64,000 nucleotides of DNA, taken from positions 2,232,001 to 2,296,000 of the forward strand of contig NZ_CP084032.1 of the NCBI RefSeq assembly GCF_020181655.1, given 5' to 3'. Positions within the stretch are counted from its first letter, which is position 1, and each line of letters begins with the position of its first letter. Made by a program: the position numbers and the translations under genes. Source of the stretch: Pectobacterium colocasium (GTDB lineage: Bacteria; Pseudomonadota; Gammaproteobacteria; Enterobacterales; Enterobacteriaceae). Under the pieces are notes generated by a model, which worked only from the letters and a program-made list of their open reading frames with translations, was not told where the DNA came from and searched no databases. Positions 8,417-18,040 of the stretch are shown in pieces.

Positions 8417-9697
8417 TTATTCCACATCAGTGTTATCCCACATCAGTCGGCTATCCAGCCATTCAACGGCAAGGATAGTGAGAATCACCGCCGCGCCAAA
8501 GTAAAAGGCAGCAGGCCCCATGGTGAAAGCGAGGAGTTGATCGCGATTGACGAGCGACATCGTCAAGGCAATCACAAATAAATCGAGCATAGACCAGCGG
8601 CCAATCCAGCGGATAATACGCAGCATCTTCATGCGCATCATGATATTGCCTTCTGACCGGAGATGGATACTCACCAGCAGCCCGAACAACACCAGCACTT
8701 TGGTAAACGGCACCAGAATACTGGCAATAAATACCACCAGCGCAACAGGAACATTGCCTGATGCGAGCGAAAGAATACCGGAGAAGATCGTGTCTTCTGT
8801 GCGGGCACCATTGACATAAATAATTGATATCGGTAACAGGTTAGCGGGGAACAGTAAAATGATGGAAGCAATCAGTGCTGCCCAGGATTTTTGCAGACTG
8901 TGCCGCTGGCGTAAGCGGAGCGGAATATGACAACGAGGGCAGCGCCCCCGATTGTCGGGCGAACTGGTGAAATGGCAGGAAAGACAGATACGATAGCGAT
9001 CCGGTGCAATCAACGGCCTCATGCGCGGGTAAAACCGCTGCCACAGTTGGTCGGTATTTAAATGAATCAGCGTCAGCAGGCTTAAGCTCATCAGCGCCAG
9101 AAACGCGACCAGCCCGATACCCGCCTGAACATCCGCGAATTCACGAACTTTGATCGCGGCGACGGCCATGCCGACCAGATAGATATCCAGCATCATCCAC
9201 TCTTTTAACCGTTGCAACATGAGCAGGATGGGGCGCAAATTCATGCCGATGCGGGGAGCAAAGAACAGATATAACAGCGAAAAGACCAGAGTGAGCGGTG
9301 CGCCTACGGTACAGAAGGCGACCATACTTGCCGTGAGTGGATGCCCCTGACGGGTGATTTGCCAAATGCCTTCAAACAGGCTGGCATTGATGGTGACGCC
9401 CAGAAGACGAATGCTGATTAACGGTTCCGTGAAAGCAAACGGCATCAATACCAGCATGGCAACGGCCATCGCAGCAAGCCGGGAAATGGGCCAGTCTCTG
9501 CCTGAACTGACTCTGGCATCGCAGCGCGGGCAGTTCGCTGTCTGGTTCCGCTTCAACGGCGGCAGAGCAAAAAAGGCATCACATTCCGGGCAGCGATGAT
9601 AACGATCGATCGCGGGAATGGCACTTTTCGCCCCCTCGGTTAACGGCGGTCGGGGAGAGGGAAACGGCGCAGGACTGGCAATATTATGTATTTTCAT
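8417..9697 (-). CDS. letA: LetA (YebS), inner-membrane partner of LetB
   Basis: 426 residues from the ATG at 9697, close to E. coli LetA (427). PqiA family: two zinc-ribbon modules (CPECDAFF with CPRCDARV, then CLSCHFTS with CPRCHIPL), each followed by a bundle of about four transmembrane helices. The C-terminal block [20 protein letters not shown] is near identical to E. coli. LetA is thought to load or extract lipids for the LetB tunnel. The ATG at 9697 has an AGGGAAA ribosome site; an in-frame GTG at 9760 would add 21 residues and is less likely. It is the first gene of the letA-letB unit. Confidence 0.93.
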   Translation of the reverse strand: MKIHNIASPAPFPSPRPPLTEGAKSAIPAIDRYHRCPECDAFFALPPLKRNQTANCPRCDARVSSGRDWPISRLAAMAVAMLVLMPFAFTEPLISIRLLGVTINASLFEGIWQITRQGHPLTASMVAFCTVGAPLTLVFSLLYLFFAPRIGMNLRPILLMLQRLKEWMMLDIYLVGMAVAAIKVREFADVQAGIGLVAFLALMSLSLLTLIHLNTDQLWQRFYPRMRPLIAPDRYRICLSCHFTSSPDNRGRCPRCHIPLRLRQRHSLQKSWAALIASIILLFPANLLPISIIYVNGARTEDTIFSGILSLASGNVPVALVVFIASILVPFTKVLVLFGLLVSIHLRSEGNIMMRMKMLRIIRWIGRWSMLDLFVIALTMSLVNRDQLLAFTMGPAAFYFGAAVILTILAVEWLDSRLMWDNTDVE

Positions 9698-9984
9698 TTT
9701 CCCTGCGATCCGGTAGAAGGTGTTGAGTTCCGTTATATTCACGATAGATAACGTATTCACAGCTATTTAGTGTAACTGAAGGCTCAACGAATGATAAATT
9801 CATAATAAGGCTCTGATCTCTGCCCGATATTATTTTTCTGGTGGAAATAGCACGATATGCGTGACAGCAGTACAGTAAAGCGAAGGATTCTTCGCGCGAA
9901 GGCGCTAATCTTATGGCATTCTGTAACCGATGCTAATGCAGTCTGTGCGGGAATTGTTCGCACGGTTTTGAAAAGACAACGCTA

Positions 9985-10012
9985 TACGTTATGAATAATA
10001 CGTTATGAATAA
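9985..10012. repeat. 14-bp perfect tandem duplication over the msrC start
   Basis: TACGTTATGAATAA occurs twice head to tail (9985-9998 and 9999-10012). The second copy contains the msrC ATG at 10005. The first copy contains an ATG at 9991 that opens a five-codon frame whose TGA overlaps the msrC ATG. Confidence 0.9.
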
Positions 10013-10511
10013 ACAAGAATTTTATCAGGATCTCGTTCGCGACATGTCATCGCTTATCGCGGATGAAAACCGTTTTATTACGATCTTATCAAACAGTAGT
10101 GCGCTGCTGTTTGAGCGTTTGGATGGGGTTAACTGGGCAGGGTTTTACCTGTTGGATAACGACACGCTTTTCCTGGGGCCGTTTCAGGGCAAGGTTGCCT
10201 GTGTGCGTATTCCTGTTGGCAAAGGTGTATGCGGTGCGGCGATAGCTGAAAATCGCATTCAGCGTGTGGATGATGTCCATGCGTTCCCCGGTCATATCGC
10301 CTGTGATGCCGCGAGTAACGCGGAAATCGTGCTACCGCTTGTCGTGAACGGGCAAGTGATTGGCGTTCTGGATATTGACAGCACCCTTTATCGGCGTTTT
10401 GACGCGGATGATGAAGAAGGACTGAAGGCCGTAGTTAGCGTACTTTGTGCTCAACTGGAAGCGAGCGATGTGATGACATTCATCAATTCTCTCATGTTGA
10501 GACAAGGTTAA
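10005..10511 (+). CDS. msrC: Free methionine-(R)-sulfoxide reductase MsrC (YebR)
   Basis: 168 residues, one GAF domain. It reduces free L-methionine-(R)-sulfoxide with thioredoxin as electron donor in the cytoplasm. The three functional cysteines are visible as Cys66 (VACVRIP), Cys76 (KGVCGAA) and Cys100 (GHIACDAASN), with the same 10- and 24-residue spacing as in the E. coli enzyme. The motif VLPLVVNGQVIGVLDIDS is typical of the family. No good ribosome site precedes the ATG at 10005, which lies in a tandem duplication; translation may be coupled to the short upstream frame. It is divergent from letA, and proQ follows on the same strand. Confidence 0.95.
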   Translation: MNKQEFYQDLVRDMSSLIADENRFITILSNSSALLFERLDGVNWAGFYLLDNDTLFLGPFQGKVACVRIPVGKGVCGAAIAENRIQRVDDVHAFPGHIACDAASNAEIVLPLVVNGQVIGVLDIDSTLYRRFDADDEEGLKAVVSVLCAQLEASDVMTFINSLMLRQG

Positions 10512-10527
10512 CGTGGCAATTGCCGAT

Positions 10528-10547
10528 GGCGTCATTATAATGACGCC
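10528..10547. promoter_or_regulatory. Perfect 20-bp palindrome between msrC and proQ
   Basis: GGCGTCATTATAATGACGCC is fully self-complementary and contains TATAAT at its centre (10535-10540), a good -10 candidate for proQ, whose ATG is at 10596. It could be an operator over the promoter, or a terminator-like hairpin of msrC lacking a T tail. Confidence 0.45.
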
Positions 10548-10595
10548 TGTTCATGCCTGCGCCGGTTGGCAAACCCGTTGTAATCAGGAAATTTC

Positions 10596-11342
10596 ATGGA
10601 AAATCAACCTAAGTTGAACAGTAGTAAAGAAGTTATTGCCTTTTTGGCAGAGCGGTTCCCGCTTTGTTTCACCACTGAAGGTGAAACGCGTCCGTTAAAG
10701 ATCGGTATTTTTCAGGATCTTGTTGAGCGTGTACCGGAGTCCGATAACGTCAGTAAGACGCAATTACGCTCTGCGCTGCGTCTGTACACCTCAAGCTGGC
10801 GCTATCTGTACGGTGTAAAATTGGGTGCCCAACGTGTCGATCTGGATGGTAATCCGTGTGGCGAGTTGGAACAGCAGCATGTCGATCATGCTCGCACGCA
10901 GTTGGAAGAAGCGAAAGCGCGAGTTCAGGCTCAGCGTGCTGAGCAGCAGGCGAAAAAACGTGAAGCAGCCGGAGAATCGGCAGACGCGGCACGTGCTCCT
11001 CGTCCCGCTCAGAAACGCGCGCCACGTCGCGATGCTTCTCAAAACCGTGCTTCTCAAAACCATGCACAGCGTAAACCTCGTCAGTCTTCTTCCGACCCAT
11101 CGCAGTCCTCTTCGCAGCCATCTGCTAATGCTCAATCTCGTCAGGCAAAGCCTGCCAGCAATGAGCGTCAGCGGGTAGCGGTTACGGATGTTTCCAAACT
11201 GCAAATCGGTCAGGAAATCAAAGTCAGAGCCGGCAAAGACGCCATGGATGCTACCGTGCTTGAAATTGCCAAAGGCGAAGTCAGAGTACAATTGGCTTCT
11301 GGACTGGCGATGATTGTACGCGCAGAACATTTGCAGTTCTGA
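10596..11342 (+). CDS. proQ: RNA chaperone ProQ
   Basis: 248 residues. The N-terminal FinO/ProQ domain (about 1-120, including [20 protein letters not shown] and [20 protein letters not shown]) binds structured RNA and 3' ends. A charged, low-complexity linker rich in Gln, Ala, Arg and Ser follows (about 125-190), and then a C-terminal Tudor-like domain ([15 protein letters not shown] onward). ProQ is a global small-RNA binding protein and was first found as a regulator of the osmoporter ProP. The linker contains a repeated ASQN element ([12 protein letters not shown]). prc follows after 19 bases, so the two are probably cotranscribed, as in E. coli. Confidence 0.96.
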   Translation: MENQPKLNSSKEVIAFLAERFPLCFTTEGETRPLKIGIFQDLVERVPESDNVSKTQLRSALRLYTSSWRYLYGVKLGAQRVDLDGNPCGELEQQHVDHARTQLEEAKARVQAQRAEQQAKKREAAGESADAARAPRPAQKRAPRRDASQNRASQNHAQRKPRQSSSDPSQSSSQPSANAQSRQAKPASNERQRVAVTDVSKLQIGQEIKVRAGKDAMDATVLEIAKGEVRVQLASGLAMIVRAEHLQF

Positions 11343-11361
11343 TACGGAGGCCAACCTGGGC

Positions 11362-13377
11362 ATGAACAACTTAGTCAGAATAACCGCCATCGCAGGCTTA
11401 CTGCTGGCGGGCTCTAGTTTTGCAAATGAAAACATTACGCGTGTTGAGCAGATCCCTCAGCTACATCAGGAACCTCAACATGCTACTGTGAGCGACAGGG
11501 TGGCCTCACGTTTCCTGCGTTCGCATTATCGCCAGTTTATGCTGGATGCGCAGTTCTCAGAGAAAATTTTTAACCGCTACCTCAACATGCTGGACTACAG
11601 CCACAATGTGCTGTTGGCCTCTGATGTGGCGCAATTTTCCGGGCAAAAAGCCCAGTTGGGCGATGCGCTGAAATCGGGGCAGTTGGATGTTCCGTACGCG
11701 CTGTACAATCTGGCGCAGAAGCGCCGGTTTGAGCGTTTTCAATATGCGCTGTCGCTGCTGGATAAACCTGTCGATCTGACGGGCAATGATACGTTTGAGC
11801 TCGATCGTAGCAAAGCTCCCTGGCCGCAGAACGTCGGTGAACTTAACCGCCTGTGGGATGCCAAGGTAAAATATGACTGGCTCAGCCTGAAGCTGACCGG
11901 TAAAGATGATAAAGACATCAAAGAAACGCTGACCAAGCGCTACCAGTTTGCGATTCGCCGTTTGGCGCAGAGCAACAGCGAAGATGTTTTCCAACTCATC
12001 ATGAACGCTTTCGCGCGTGAAATCGATCCGCATACCAGCTACCTGTCACCGCGTAACACCGAGCAATTCAATACCGAAATGAGCCTGTCGCTCGAAGGGA
12101 TTGGTGCGGTGCTGCAAATGGATGACGACTACACCATGATTAATTCCATGGTGCCCGGTGGTCCGGCAGCGAAAAGTAAAAACATCACCGTTGGTGACCG
12201 TGTCGTTGGCGTAGGCCAAAACGGCAAACCGATGGTCGATGTTATCGGCTGGCGTCTGGATGATGTCGTTGCGCTGATTAAAGGGCCGAAAGGCAGTAAG
12301 GTACGTCTGGAAATCCTGCCTGCTGGCAAGGGGACGAAAACCCGCATTGTCACGCTGACGCGTGAACGCATTCGCCTTGAAGACCGCGCGGTTAAAATGT
12401 CCGTCAAGACGGTCGGCAAGGATAAAGTCGGCGTGCTGGATATCCCCGGTTTCTATGTCGGCCTGACGGATGACGTGAAAGTTCAGCTCCAGAAGCTGGA
12501 AAAACAAAACGTCAGCAGCATTGTGATTGACTTACGGACTAACGGCGGCGGCGCGCTGACGGAAGCAGTAGGGCTTTCTGGTCTGTTTATCCCCGGCGGC
12601 CCTGTGGTTCAGGTGCGTGATAACAATGGCAAAGTGCGCGAAGACAGCGACACCGACGGCATTGTGTATTACAAAGGCCCGCTGGTGGTGCTGGTAGACC
12701 GTTTCAGTGCTTCCGCTTCTGAGATCTTCGCCGCGGCAATGCAGGATTATGGCCGCGCTTTGATCGTGGGTGAACCGACGTTTGGTAAAGGCACCGTGCA
12801 GCAGTATCGCTCGCTGAATCGAATTTACGATCAGATGCTGCGTCCTGACTGGCCAGCACTGGGTTCCGTGCAATATACGATTCAGAAATTCTATCGCATT
12901 GACGGCGGCAGCACGCAGATGAAAGGCGTGACGCCTGACGTGATGATGCCAACCGGCACGGAAACGGTAGATACCGGTGAGAAGTTTGAAGACAACGCGC
13001 TACCGTGGGACAGTATCAAAGCGGCCAACTACACGAAGAGCGGCGATCTGAAGGCGCTGATTAGCAAACTGAATGAACATCATCAGGAGCGTATCGCCAA
13101 AGATCCTGAATTCCAGTATGTGGCGCAGGATATTGCCCGCTACAACGCGATGAAGGATAAGCGAAACCTCGTGTCGCTCAATCTTGCTCAGCGCGAGAAA
13201 GAGAATGACGATGATGAAGCGATGCGTCTGAAGCGGATTAACGATCGACTGGCGAGAGAAGGTAAAAAGCCGCTCAAATCGTTGGAAGATCTGCCGAAAG
13301 ACTATCAGGCACCCGATCCTTATCTGGATGAAACGGTGAAAATCGCTCACGATTTAGCGCAGGAACAGAAAGACTGA
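11362..13377 (+). CDS. prc: Tail-specific protease Prc (Tsp)
   Basis: 671 residues from the ATG at 11362, chosen because it follows ACGGAGG (11344-11350) and directly opens a signal peptide (MNNLVRITAIAGLLLAG then SSFA). Periplasmic serine protease that degrades proteins with apolar C-termini and, with NlpI in relatives, controls the murein hydrolase MepS. A PDZ domain lies near residues 235-325 (LSLEGIGAVLQ to LEILPAG). The Ser/Lys dyad is visible as Ser451 in FSASASEIFAAAM and Lys476 in GEPTFGKGTVQ. The C-terminal DUF3340 region is complete. A strong terminator ends the unit. In E. coli htpX comes next; here it lies 30 kb away. Confidence 0.96.
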   Translation: MNNLVRITAIAGLLLAGSSFANENITRVEQIPQLHQEPQHATVSDRVASRFLRSHYRQFMLDAQFSEKIFNRYLNMLDYSHNVLLASDVAQFSGQKAQLGDALKSGQLDVPYALYNLAQKRRFERFQYALSLLDKPVDLTGNDTFELDRSKAPWPQNVGELNRLWDAKVKYDWLSLKLTGKDDKDIKETLTKRYQFAIRRLAQSNSEDVFQLIMNAFAREIDPHTSYLSPRNTEQFNTEMSLSLEGIGAVLQMDDDYTMINSMVPGGPAAKSKNITVGDRVVGVGQNGKPMVDVIGWRLDDVVALIKGPKGSKVRLEILPAGKGTKTRIVTLTRERIRLEDRAVKMSVKTVGKDKVGVLDIPGFYVGLTDDVKVQLQKLEKQNVSSIVIDLRTNGGGALTEAVGLSGLFIPGGPVVQVRDNNGKVREDSDTDGIVYYKGPLVVLVDRFSASASEIFAAAMQDYGRALIVGEPTFGKGTVQQYRSLNRIYDQMLRPDWPALGSVQYTIQKFYRIDGGSTQMKGVTPDVMMPTGTETVDTGEKFEDNALPWDSIKAANYTKSGDLKALISKLNEHHQERIAKDPEFQYVAQDIARYNAMKDKRNLVSLNLAQREKENDDDEAMRLKRINDRLAREGKKPLKSLEDLPKDYQAPDPYLDETVKIAHDLAQEQKD

Positions 13378-13412
13378 TACGCTAAAATCGCTCTGATTGT
13401 CTGAGATCGTTA

Positions 13413-13448
13413 AGCGCCCTGTGGGTTATCCGACAGGGCGCTTTTTTT
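13413..13448 (+). terminator. Intrinsic terminator after prc
   Basis: GCGCCCTGT pairs with ACAGGGCGC (13414-13422 with 13433-13441) around a GGGTTATCCG loop and is followed by seven T residues. It probably also limits the converging AraC gene. Confidence 0.92.
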
Positions 13449-13523
13449 GAACATAATCGTTGTTTTTGACGATGGTTGTTGTTGAGTGTTATAGGATGAC
13501 CGCGCTGTACCGTCAATGACGAA

Positions 13524-14390
13524 TTAACGAATCTTGGTTGGCGAACAGCCAAAACGGGTTTTAAACCGTTCCGAAAAACGTGCCGAGGATTTATACCCGC
13601 AGGCTTCAGCCAGACGCTGCATACTCCACGATGTCGTTTGTACCAGCATCATCGCGTGTTGCATTCGCGTTTCCAGTAATAGTACTTCAAAGCGAGTCTG
13701 CTCGGCAGATAGCCTTCGACGCAGCGTAGCCTCACTCATCGCCAATTGCCGCCCTGCTGACTGTGCGGTCCAGTGACGCTCCGGTTCTTCGCTGATAAGC
13801 GCACGCAGTTGTGCCGTAATGCCAGGCTGCGGTGGCGCGCCAAAATGGTATCCTCGTTCCGATAGCACCAACAGCATATCCATCAGACGCAGTTCGAGGC
13901 GCGATTCAGTGAGCGTGTTGCTCGTCATTCCCTCAACCAGATACTGCAAGGTATGAGTCAGATCGTCATCCAGTAAAAGGTGCGTGAAAGGCGCAGGAGG
14001 ATGTACAGGAGCCAATTTTTCGGGATAGCGGTGATAAAACTGCGCCAGAAGCGTGGATGAAAATGTCAGAAAGAGTGACCGAAAGACGGCGTCATGACCG
14101 CCGGGCGTTTTCGTCAAATCAGCACTGGCATCAGGCGTAATCAGGCAAAGTTGAGACGGGGTGTCGATAACTGTCGTGCCGCTCTGCTCAAGAATGGTTA
14201 ATTGACCAGAGAGAACCAGCAGGAGCGTGGCCTCATAGAAATGGAAGCACGTTGTCTGCTGCGGTGTACGCAAGTGGGGCTGAGCGAGTGCGCACAGGCC
14301 ATACCGTTGCAGCGGCTGGCCTGATGGCAGTCGCCAGTCCGCCTCTACAATGAGAGACGGAGAAGCGGAGCGTAAAGCGGTCACGCTCAT
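13524..14390 (-). CDS. AraC-family transcriptional regulator
   Basis: 288 residues. The C-terminal AraC/XylS DNA-binding domain is clear (about 190-288): first helix-turn-helix SAGRQLAMSEATLRRRLSAE, second around RLAEACGYKSSARFSERFKT, ending in FGCSPTKIR. The N-terminal half is a cupin-like sensing domain (FHFYEATLLLVLSGQLTILE). Architecture and the Arg-rich recognition helix place it in the exoenzyme or virulence type rather than the sugar type, but the effector is unknown. It follows the PEBP-like gene by 44 bases on the same strand and may be cotranscribed with it. Confidence 0.85.
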   Translation of the reverse strand: MSVTALRSASPSLIVEADWRLPSGQPLQRYGLCALAQPHLRTPQQTTCFHFYEATLLLVLSGQLTILEQSGTTVIDTPSQLCLITPDASADLTKTPGGHDAVFRSLFLTFSSTLLAQFYHRYPEKLAPVHPPAPFTHLLLDDDLTHTLQYLVEGMTSNTLTESRLELRLMDMLLVLSERGYHFGAPPQPGITAQLRALISEEPERHWTAQSAGRQLAMSEATLRRRLSAEQTRFEVLLLETRMQHAMMLVQTTSWSMQRLAEACGYKSSARFSERFKTRFGCSPTKIR

Positions 14391-14434
14391 AGCCAGCCAT
14401 TCTTATAACAAGTCATCATCATAACTTATTGTTA

Positions 14435-15067
14435 TCACAACAATGCGGGATTCAGCGTATACAGCCCGGTGAGTGTCGCTTCTGCCAATACTGGCGCGCT
14501 AGCCAGCGCAGCGCGGACATTCGCTCCATTAAGCTCACCTTCTATCGTTAAAGCAGGCGTCGCGAGAGCGTAGAGAGTAAAGATGTAATGATGGACGATC
14601 GCATCGTTCCACGGTGGGCAAGGGCCATCATAACCATAGTAGGTACCTTTCATCTGCTCATCGCTGGCGAACCAGACGGTGTAATCGTTGACGCCGTGTC
14701 GGAGCCCGGTGGGGGCATTTGGACCTGCCTTCCCACGCGGAGTGATGCCAGTGGAATGAGAGGCGGCGGGAATCTCACTGACGTTGGCTGGAATGTCCAG
14801 CAATAACCAATGGTAGAAATCGACACGCGGCAGAGACGCGCTAACCTCGCGACCTTCCTGATTCACATCGTCACCGCGGCTGGGTACATCCGGATCGTGG
14901 CAAACCAATACGAAAGACAGTGTCCCTGTGGGAGCGCCGCGCCAGGCAAGGTGTGGATTATGGTTAGAAGACAGCGCAATGTGGCTGTTTGCATCCGGTA
15001 CGGCAAAGGCGAACTCGCCTGGGATCGTGTCGCCGTCCTGAAAACTGTGGCTGAAGAGTTGCAGCAT
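14435..15067 (-). CDS. PEBP family protein (YbhB/YbcL-like)
   Basis: 210 residues from the ATG at 15067, which has an AAGGAG ribosome site at 15074-15080; a longer frame starting at 15127 has none. Phosphatidylethanolamine-binding / Raf-kinase-inhibitor-like fold: LVCHDPDVPSRGDDV carries the DPDxP ligand-site motif, with FYHWLLLDIP and YYGYDGPCPPWNDAIVHHYIFTLYAL following. No signal peptide, so cytoplasmic. The bacterial function is unclear (YbcL is an exported immune modulator in uropathogenic E. coli, YbhB is cytosolic). The AraC gene downstream is a likely partner or regulator. Confidence 0.85.
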   Translation of the reverse strand: MLQLFSHSFQDGDTIPGEFAFAVPDANSHIALSSNHNPHLAWRGAPTGTLSFVLVCHDPDVPSRGDDVNQEGREVSASLPRVDFYHWLLLDIPANVSEIPAASHSTGITPRGKAGPNAPTGLRHGVNDYTVWFASDEQMKGTYYGYDGPCPPWNDAIVHHYIFTLYALATPALTIEGELNGANVRAALASAPVLAEATLTGLYTLNPALL

Positions 15068-15210
15068 GGTGGTGCTCCTTATCGTGATTCCGGTGGGTGT
15101 GGAATCATTATAGAAGAAGCTGAACATAATTATTTTCCTAATACCGTCAGGATAATGCTTTTAGCTGTCAATTTGAGGGCTTGAGATATTATTGCTCGCT
15201 AATCGATATG

Positions 15211-15238
15211 AAAAAAATGGCTTCCGATAAGGGAAGCC
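15211..15238 (-). terminator. Intrinsic terminator of the pot operon
   Basis: GGCTTCC/GGAAGCC stem (15219-15238, loop of about 6) with an A run at 15211-15217, which gives a T tract on the minus strand. It is 41 bases past the potD stop. Confidence 0.85.
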
Positions 15239-15278
15239 GCCGTGACTTAGCCGATCTGCATCGCGATAGCGTGCGCGA

Positions 15279-16322
15279 TTAACGACCCGCTTTTAGCTGC
15301 TGGAAGTAGGTTTCATACAGCGTGCTGGCGCTGCCGACGTCGTTCTGCCATTCGCCTTTCGCGATGGTTTCATCATCCGGGTATAGTGTTTTGTCCCCTG
15401 AAACCTCCGGCGGCAGTAATTTTTTCGCTGCCAGATTCGGTGTCGGATAGCCGATGGTTTCCGCGACCTGTGCTGCTACTTCCGGGCGCAGCAGGAAGTC
15501 GATCAGCTTCATCGCGCCGTCAACGTTTTTGGCGTTGGCCGGAATCGCCAGACTGTCCATCCAGAAGATACCACCTTCTTTGGGCCAAATGACATCCAGT
15601 GGGGTACCTGCCTGACGCGCCACGTAGGCAGAACCGTTCCACACCATCCCCAGATTGACTTCACCTTCGATGAACGGGTTGCCGGGGTTGTCTGAGTTGA
15701 ACGTCAGCACGTTCGGCATCAGGGCTTGCAGCTCTTTATAGGCCGCCTCAATCTCTTTGGGGTCGGTGGTATTCGCGGAGTAACCCAGTTTACGCAGGGC
15801 GATTTGGAACACCTCACGCGCGTCGTCCGTCAGCAGCAGGCTGTTTTTGTACTTGGTATCCCACAGATCGGCCCAACGGGTGACGCTGGCAGGGTCAATC
15901 ATTTCATGATTAATACCAATCGCCGTTGCGCCCCAAATATAGGGAATGGAGTAGTCGTTATTTGGGTCGAAGGATTTGTGCAACAGGTTCGGATCGAGAT
16001 TATGAAAATTGCTGAGCTTGCTGGTATCAATCTTTTGCAGCATGCCTTCTTTGCTCATCTTAGAGATGAAATAAGTTGAAGGCACGACTAAATCGTAAGC
16101 GCTATCCTTATAGGTCTTCAGCTTGGCGTACATACTCTCGTTGGATTCATAGGTGGAGTAAATCACCTTGATGCCCGTTTCTTTAGTGAACTGTTCCAAC
16201 AGACCCGGCGGCACGTATTCGGTCCAGTTGTAGAAATAGAGCGTTTTGCTGTCGTCGGCATTGGCGGTGCTGATGCCAAACGCCATTGCGCAGGCTGCCA
16301 GTAGGTGTGGCCACTTTTTCAT
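15279..16322 (-). CDS. potD: Spermidine/putrescine-binding protein PotD
   Basis: 347 residues (E. coli 348). Signal peptide MKKWPHLLAACAMAFGIS followed by TANA, then the type II periplasmic binding fold beginning KTLYFYNWTEYVPPGLLEQF. Residues typical of polyamine binding are present: the WTEY aromatic, ESNESMYAKL, WGATAIGINH, and IEGEVNLGMVWNGSA near 225-239. It delivers polyamines to the PotABC permease. Last gene of potABCD; an 84-base gap with a small hairpin separates it from potC. Assignment as PotD rather than PotF follows from the operon. Confidence 0.96.
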   Translation of the reverse strand: MKKWPHLLAACAMAFGISTANADDSKTLYFYNWTEYVPPGLLEQFTKETGIKVIYSTYESNESMYAKLKTYKDSAYDLVVPSTYFISKMSKEGMLQKIDTSKLSNFHNLDPNLLHKSFDPNNDYSIPYIWGATAIGINHEMIDPASVTRWADLWDTKYKNSLLLTDDAREVFQIALRKLGYSANTTDPKEIEAAYKELQALMPNVLTFNSDNPGNPFIEGEVNLGMVWNGSAYVARQAGTPLDVIWPKEGGIFWMDSLAIPANAKNVDGAMKLIDFLLRPEVAAQVAETIGYPTPNLAAKKLLPPEVSGDKTLYPDDETIAKGEWQNDVGSASTLYETYFQQLKAGR

Positions 16323-16406
16323 TATGTTTACCTCCTAGTCCCAAAGGAAATACCCGTTGTTTTCAGCGGGCATGAAAATCAGATGTGAATCATGTTAGCC
16401 GCAACC

Positions 16407-17183
16407 TTATTTTCCGGTGCGGTCGCGTAAAATCAGCTGGCTACTGAGCACCAGCACGAGCGATAGAATCAGCAAAATCGTTGCCAGCGCGTTGACTTCA
16501 GGGGAGACGCCGACCTTCACCATCGAGTAAATCTTCAACGGTAGAATCTCATACGCGGGCCCAGTGACAAACGAGGACACCACCACGTCATCCATCGACA
16601 GCGTAAAGCTGAGCAGCCAACTGGCGGCCACGGCCGGCATGGCCAGCGGCAGAATGATTTTGCGCAGAATAATCACTTCGCTAGCACCCAAATCGCGCGC
16701 GGCTTCCAGCATCCGCACGTCAAAGCCTTTCAGGCGCGAATAGACGGTCACCACCACAAACGGCAGGCAGAACGTGATGTGGGAAAACAGCAGCGACCAG
16801 AATCCAAGCGATATGCCCAGCAGCATGAAGAGCACCAGCAGTGAAATCGCCATCACGATATCCGGCGACATCATCACCACGAACAGCATGCCGCCGACAA
16901 AAGGTTTGCCGCGAAAGCGGTAGCGATACAGCGCCACGGCCGTCAGGGAGCCAATCAGCGTGGCGAACGTTGCAGAGAAAACGGCCATCGTCAGTGAGTG
17001 TTGCGCGGCCTGAAGTAGGCTGTCGTTGTTTATCAGCAACCGATACCAGTCCAGTGTAAATCCCTGCCAGTTGATGCCGAAACGCGCCTGATTAAACGAG
17101 TTCACGATCAGAATAACGATCGGAATGTACAGGTAAGCGTAAATGATGGACATAAATCCACCGCGGATTAAGCGTCCGGTCAT
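16407..17183 (-). CDS. potC: Spermidine/putrescine permease PotC
   Basis: 258 residues, six predicted transmembrane helices, and the EAA loop signature [24 protein letters not shown] (about 160-183) that contacts the ATPase PotA. It forms the channel together with PotB. Its start overlaps the potB stop by four bases, so translation is coupled. No irregularity seen. Confidence 0.96.
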   Translation of the reverse strand: MTGRLIRGGFMSIIYAYLYIPIVILIVNSFNQARFGINWQGFTLDWYRLLINNDSLLQAAQHSLTMAVFSATFATLIGSLTAVALYRYRFRGKPFVGGMLFVVMMSPDIVMAISLLVLFMLLGISLGFWSLLFSHITFCLPFVVVTVYSRLKGFDVRMLEAARDLGASEVIILRKIILPLAMPAVAASWLLSFTLSMDDVVVSSFVTGPAYEILPLKIYSMVKVGVSPEVNALATILLILSLVLVLSSQLILRDRTGK

Positions 17184-18040
17184 TCCAGCTCTCCTTTTTT
17201 ATTCAGCAGGCGGGCCGTGCGGTAATAGATAAAGAGCAGCACGCCCATGACCAGCGTCAGGCAGATGCTGGTGGCGGCACCAAACGGCCAGTCGCGGATA
17301 TTGAGGAACTGGCTTTTAATGACGTTACCGATCAGCAAATTCTTGGCACCGCCCATCAGATCGGCAACGAAGAACAAGCCCATAGCGGGCAGCAGCACCA
17401 GCAGGCAGCCGGCGATAATCCCCGGCATGGTTAGCGGGATGACGACGCGAATGAAGGTTTGCCACTTATTGGCACCCAGATCGCGCGCGGCTTCAAGGTA
17501 GGATTTATCGAGTTTTTCAATGCTGGAGTAGAGCGGTAGCACCATGAACGGCAGCAGGATGTAAATCAGACCGAGAATCACCGCTTCAGAGGTGTACATA
17601 ATCCGCAGCGGCGTATCGATAAGGCCAGTCCAGAGCAGGAATTCATTCAGATGGCCGTGCGTACTCAGAAAGATTTTCAGCCCGTAAATGCGGATTAGCG
17701 AGTTGGTCCAAAACGGCACAATCAGCAGAAACAGCATCAGCGGCTGAATTTTTTTCGGTAAGCGCGCCAGAATAAAGGCAAACGGATAGCCCAGCAGCAG
17801 GCAGCAGAGCGTGGCGATAACGGCCATATTCAGCGAATGCAGCAGGACGGAAGCATAAAGCGGATCGGCCAGTCGCGTATAGTTTTCCAGCGTAAAGACC
17901 AGGCTGACGAAATGCGTGTCATCGCGCGTCAGAAAACTGGTGCCGATGATCATCAGGTTGGGCAGGAAAACAAACAGCACCAGCCAGGCAACGATGAGTG
18001 TGATAATGATGTTTTGAAAGCGTTTACGCGACTTCTTCAT
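17180..18040 (-). CDS. potB: Spermidine/putrescine permease PotB
   Basis: 286 residues with about six transmembrane helices and the EAA loop [21 protein letters not shown] (about 184-204). It pairs with PotC in the inner membrane. The N-terminus [24 protein letters not shown] has the usual positive-inside start. Its start overlaps the 3' end of potA by 17 bases. Confidence 0.96.
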   Translation of the reverse strand: MKKSRKRFQNIIITLIVAWLVLFVFLPNLMIIGTSFLTRDDTHFVSLVFTLENYTRLADPLYASVLLHSLNMAVIATLCCLLLGYPFAFILARLPKKIQPLMLFLLIVPFWTNSLIRIYGLKIFLSTHGHLNEFLLWTGLIDTPLRIMYTSEAVILGLIYILLPFMVLPLYSSIEKLDKSYLEAARDLGANKWQTFIRVVIPLTMPGIIAGCLLVLLPAMGLFFVADLMGGAKNLLIGNVIKSQFLNIRDWPFGAATSICLTLVMGVLLFIYYRTARLLNKKGELE

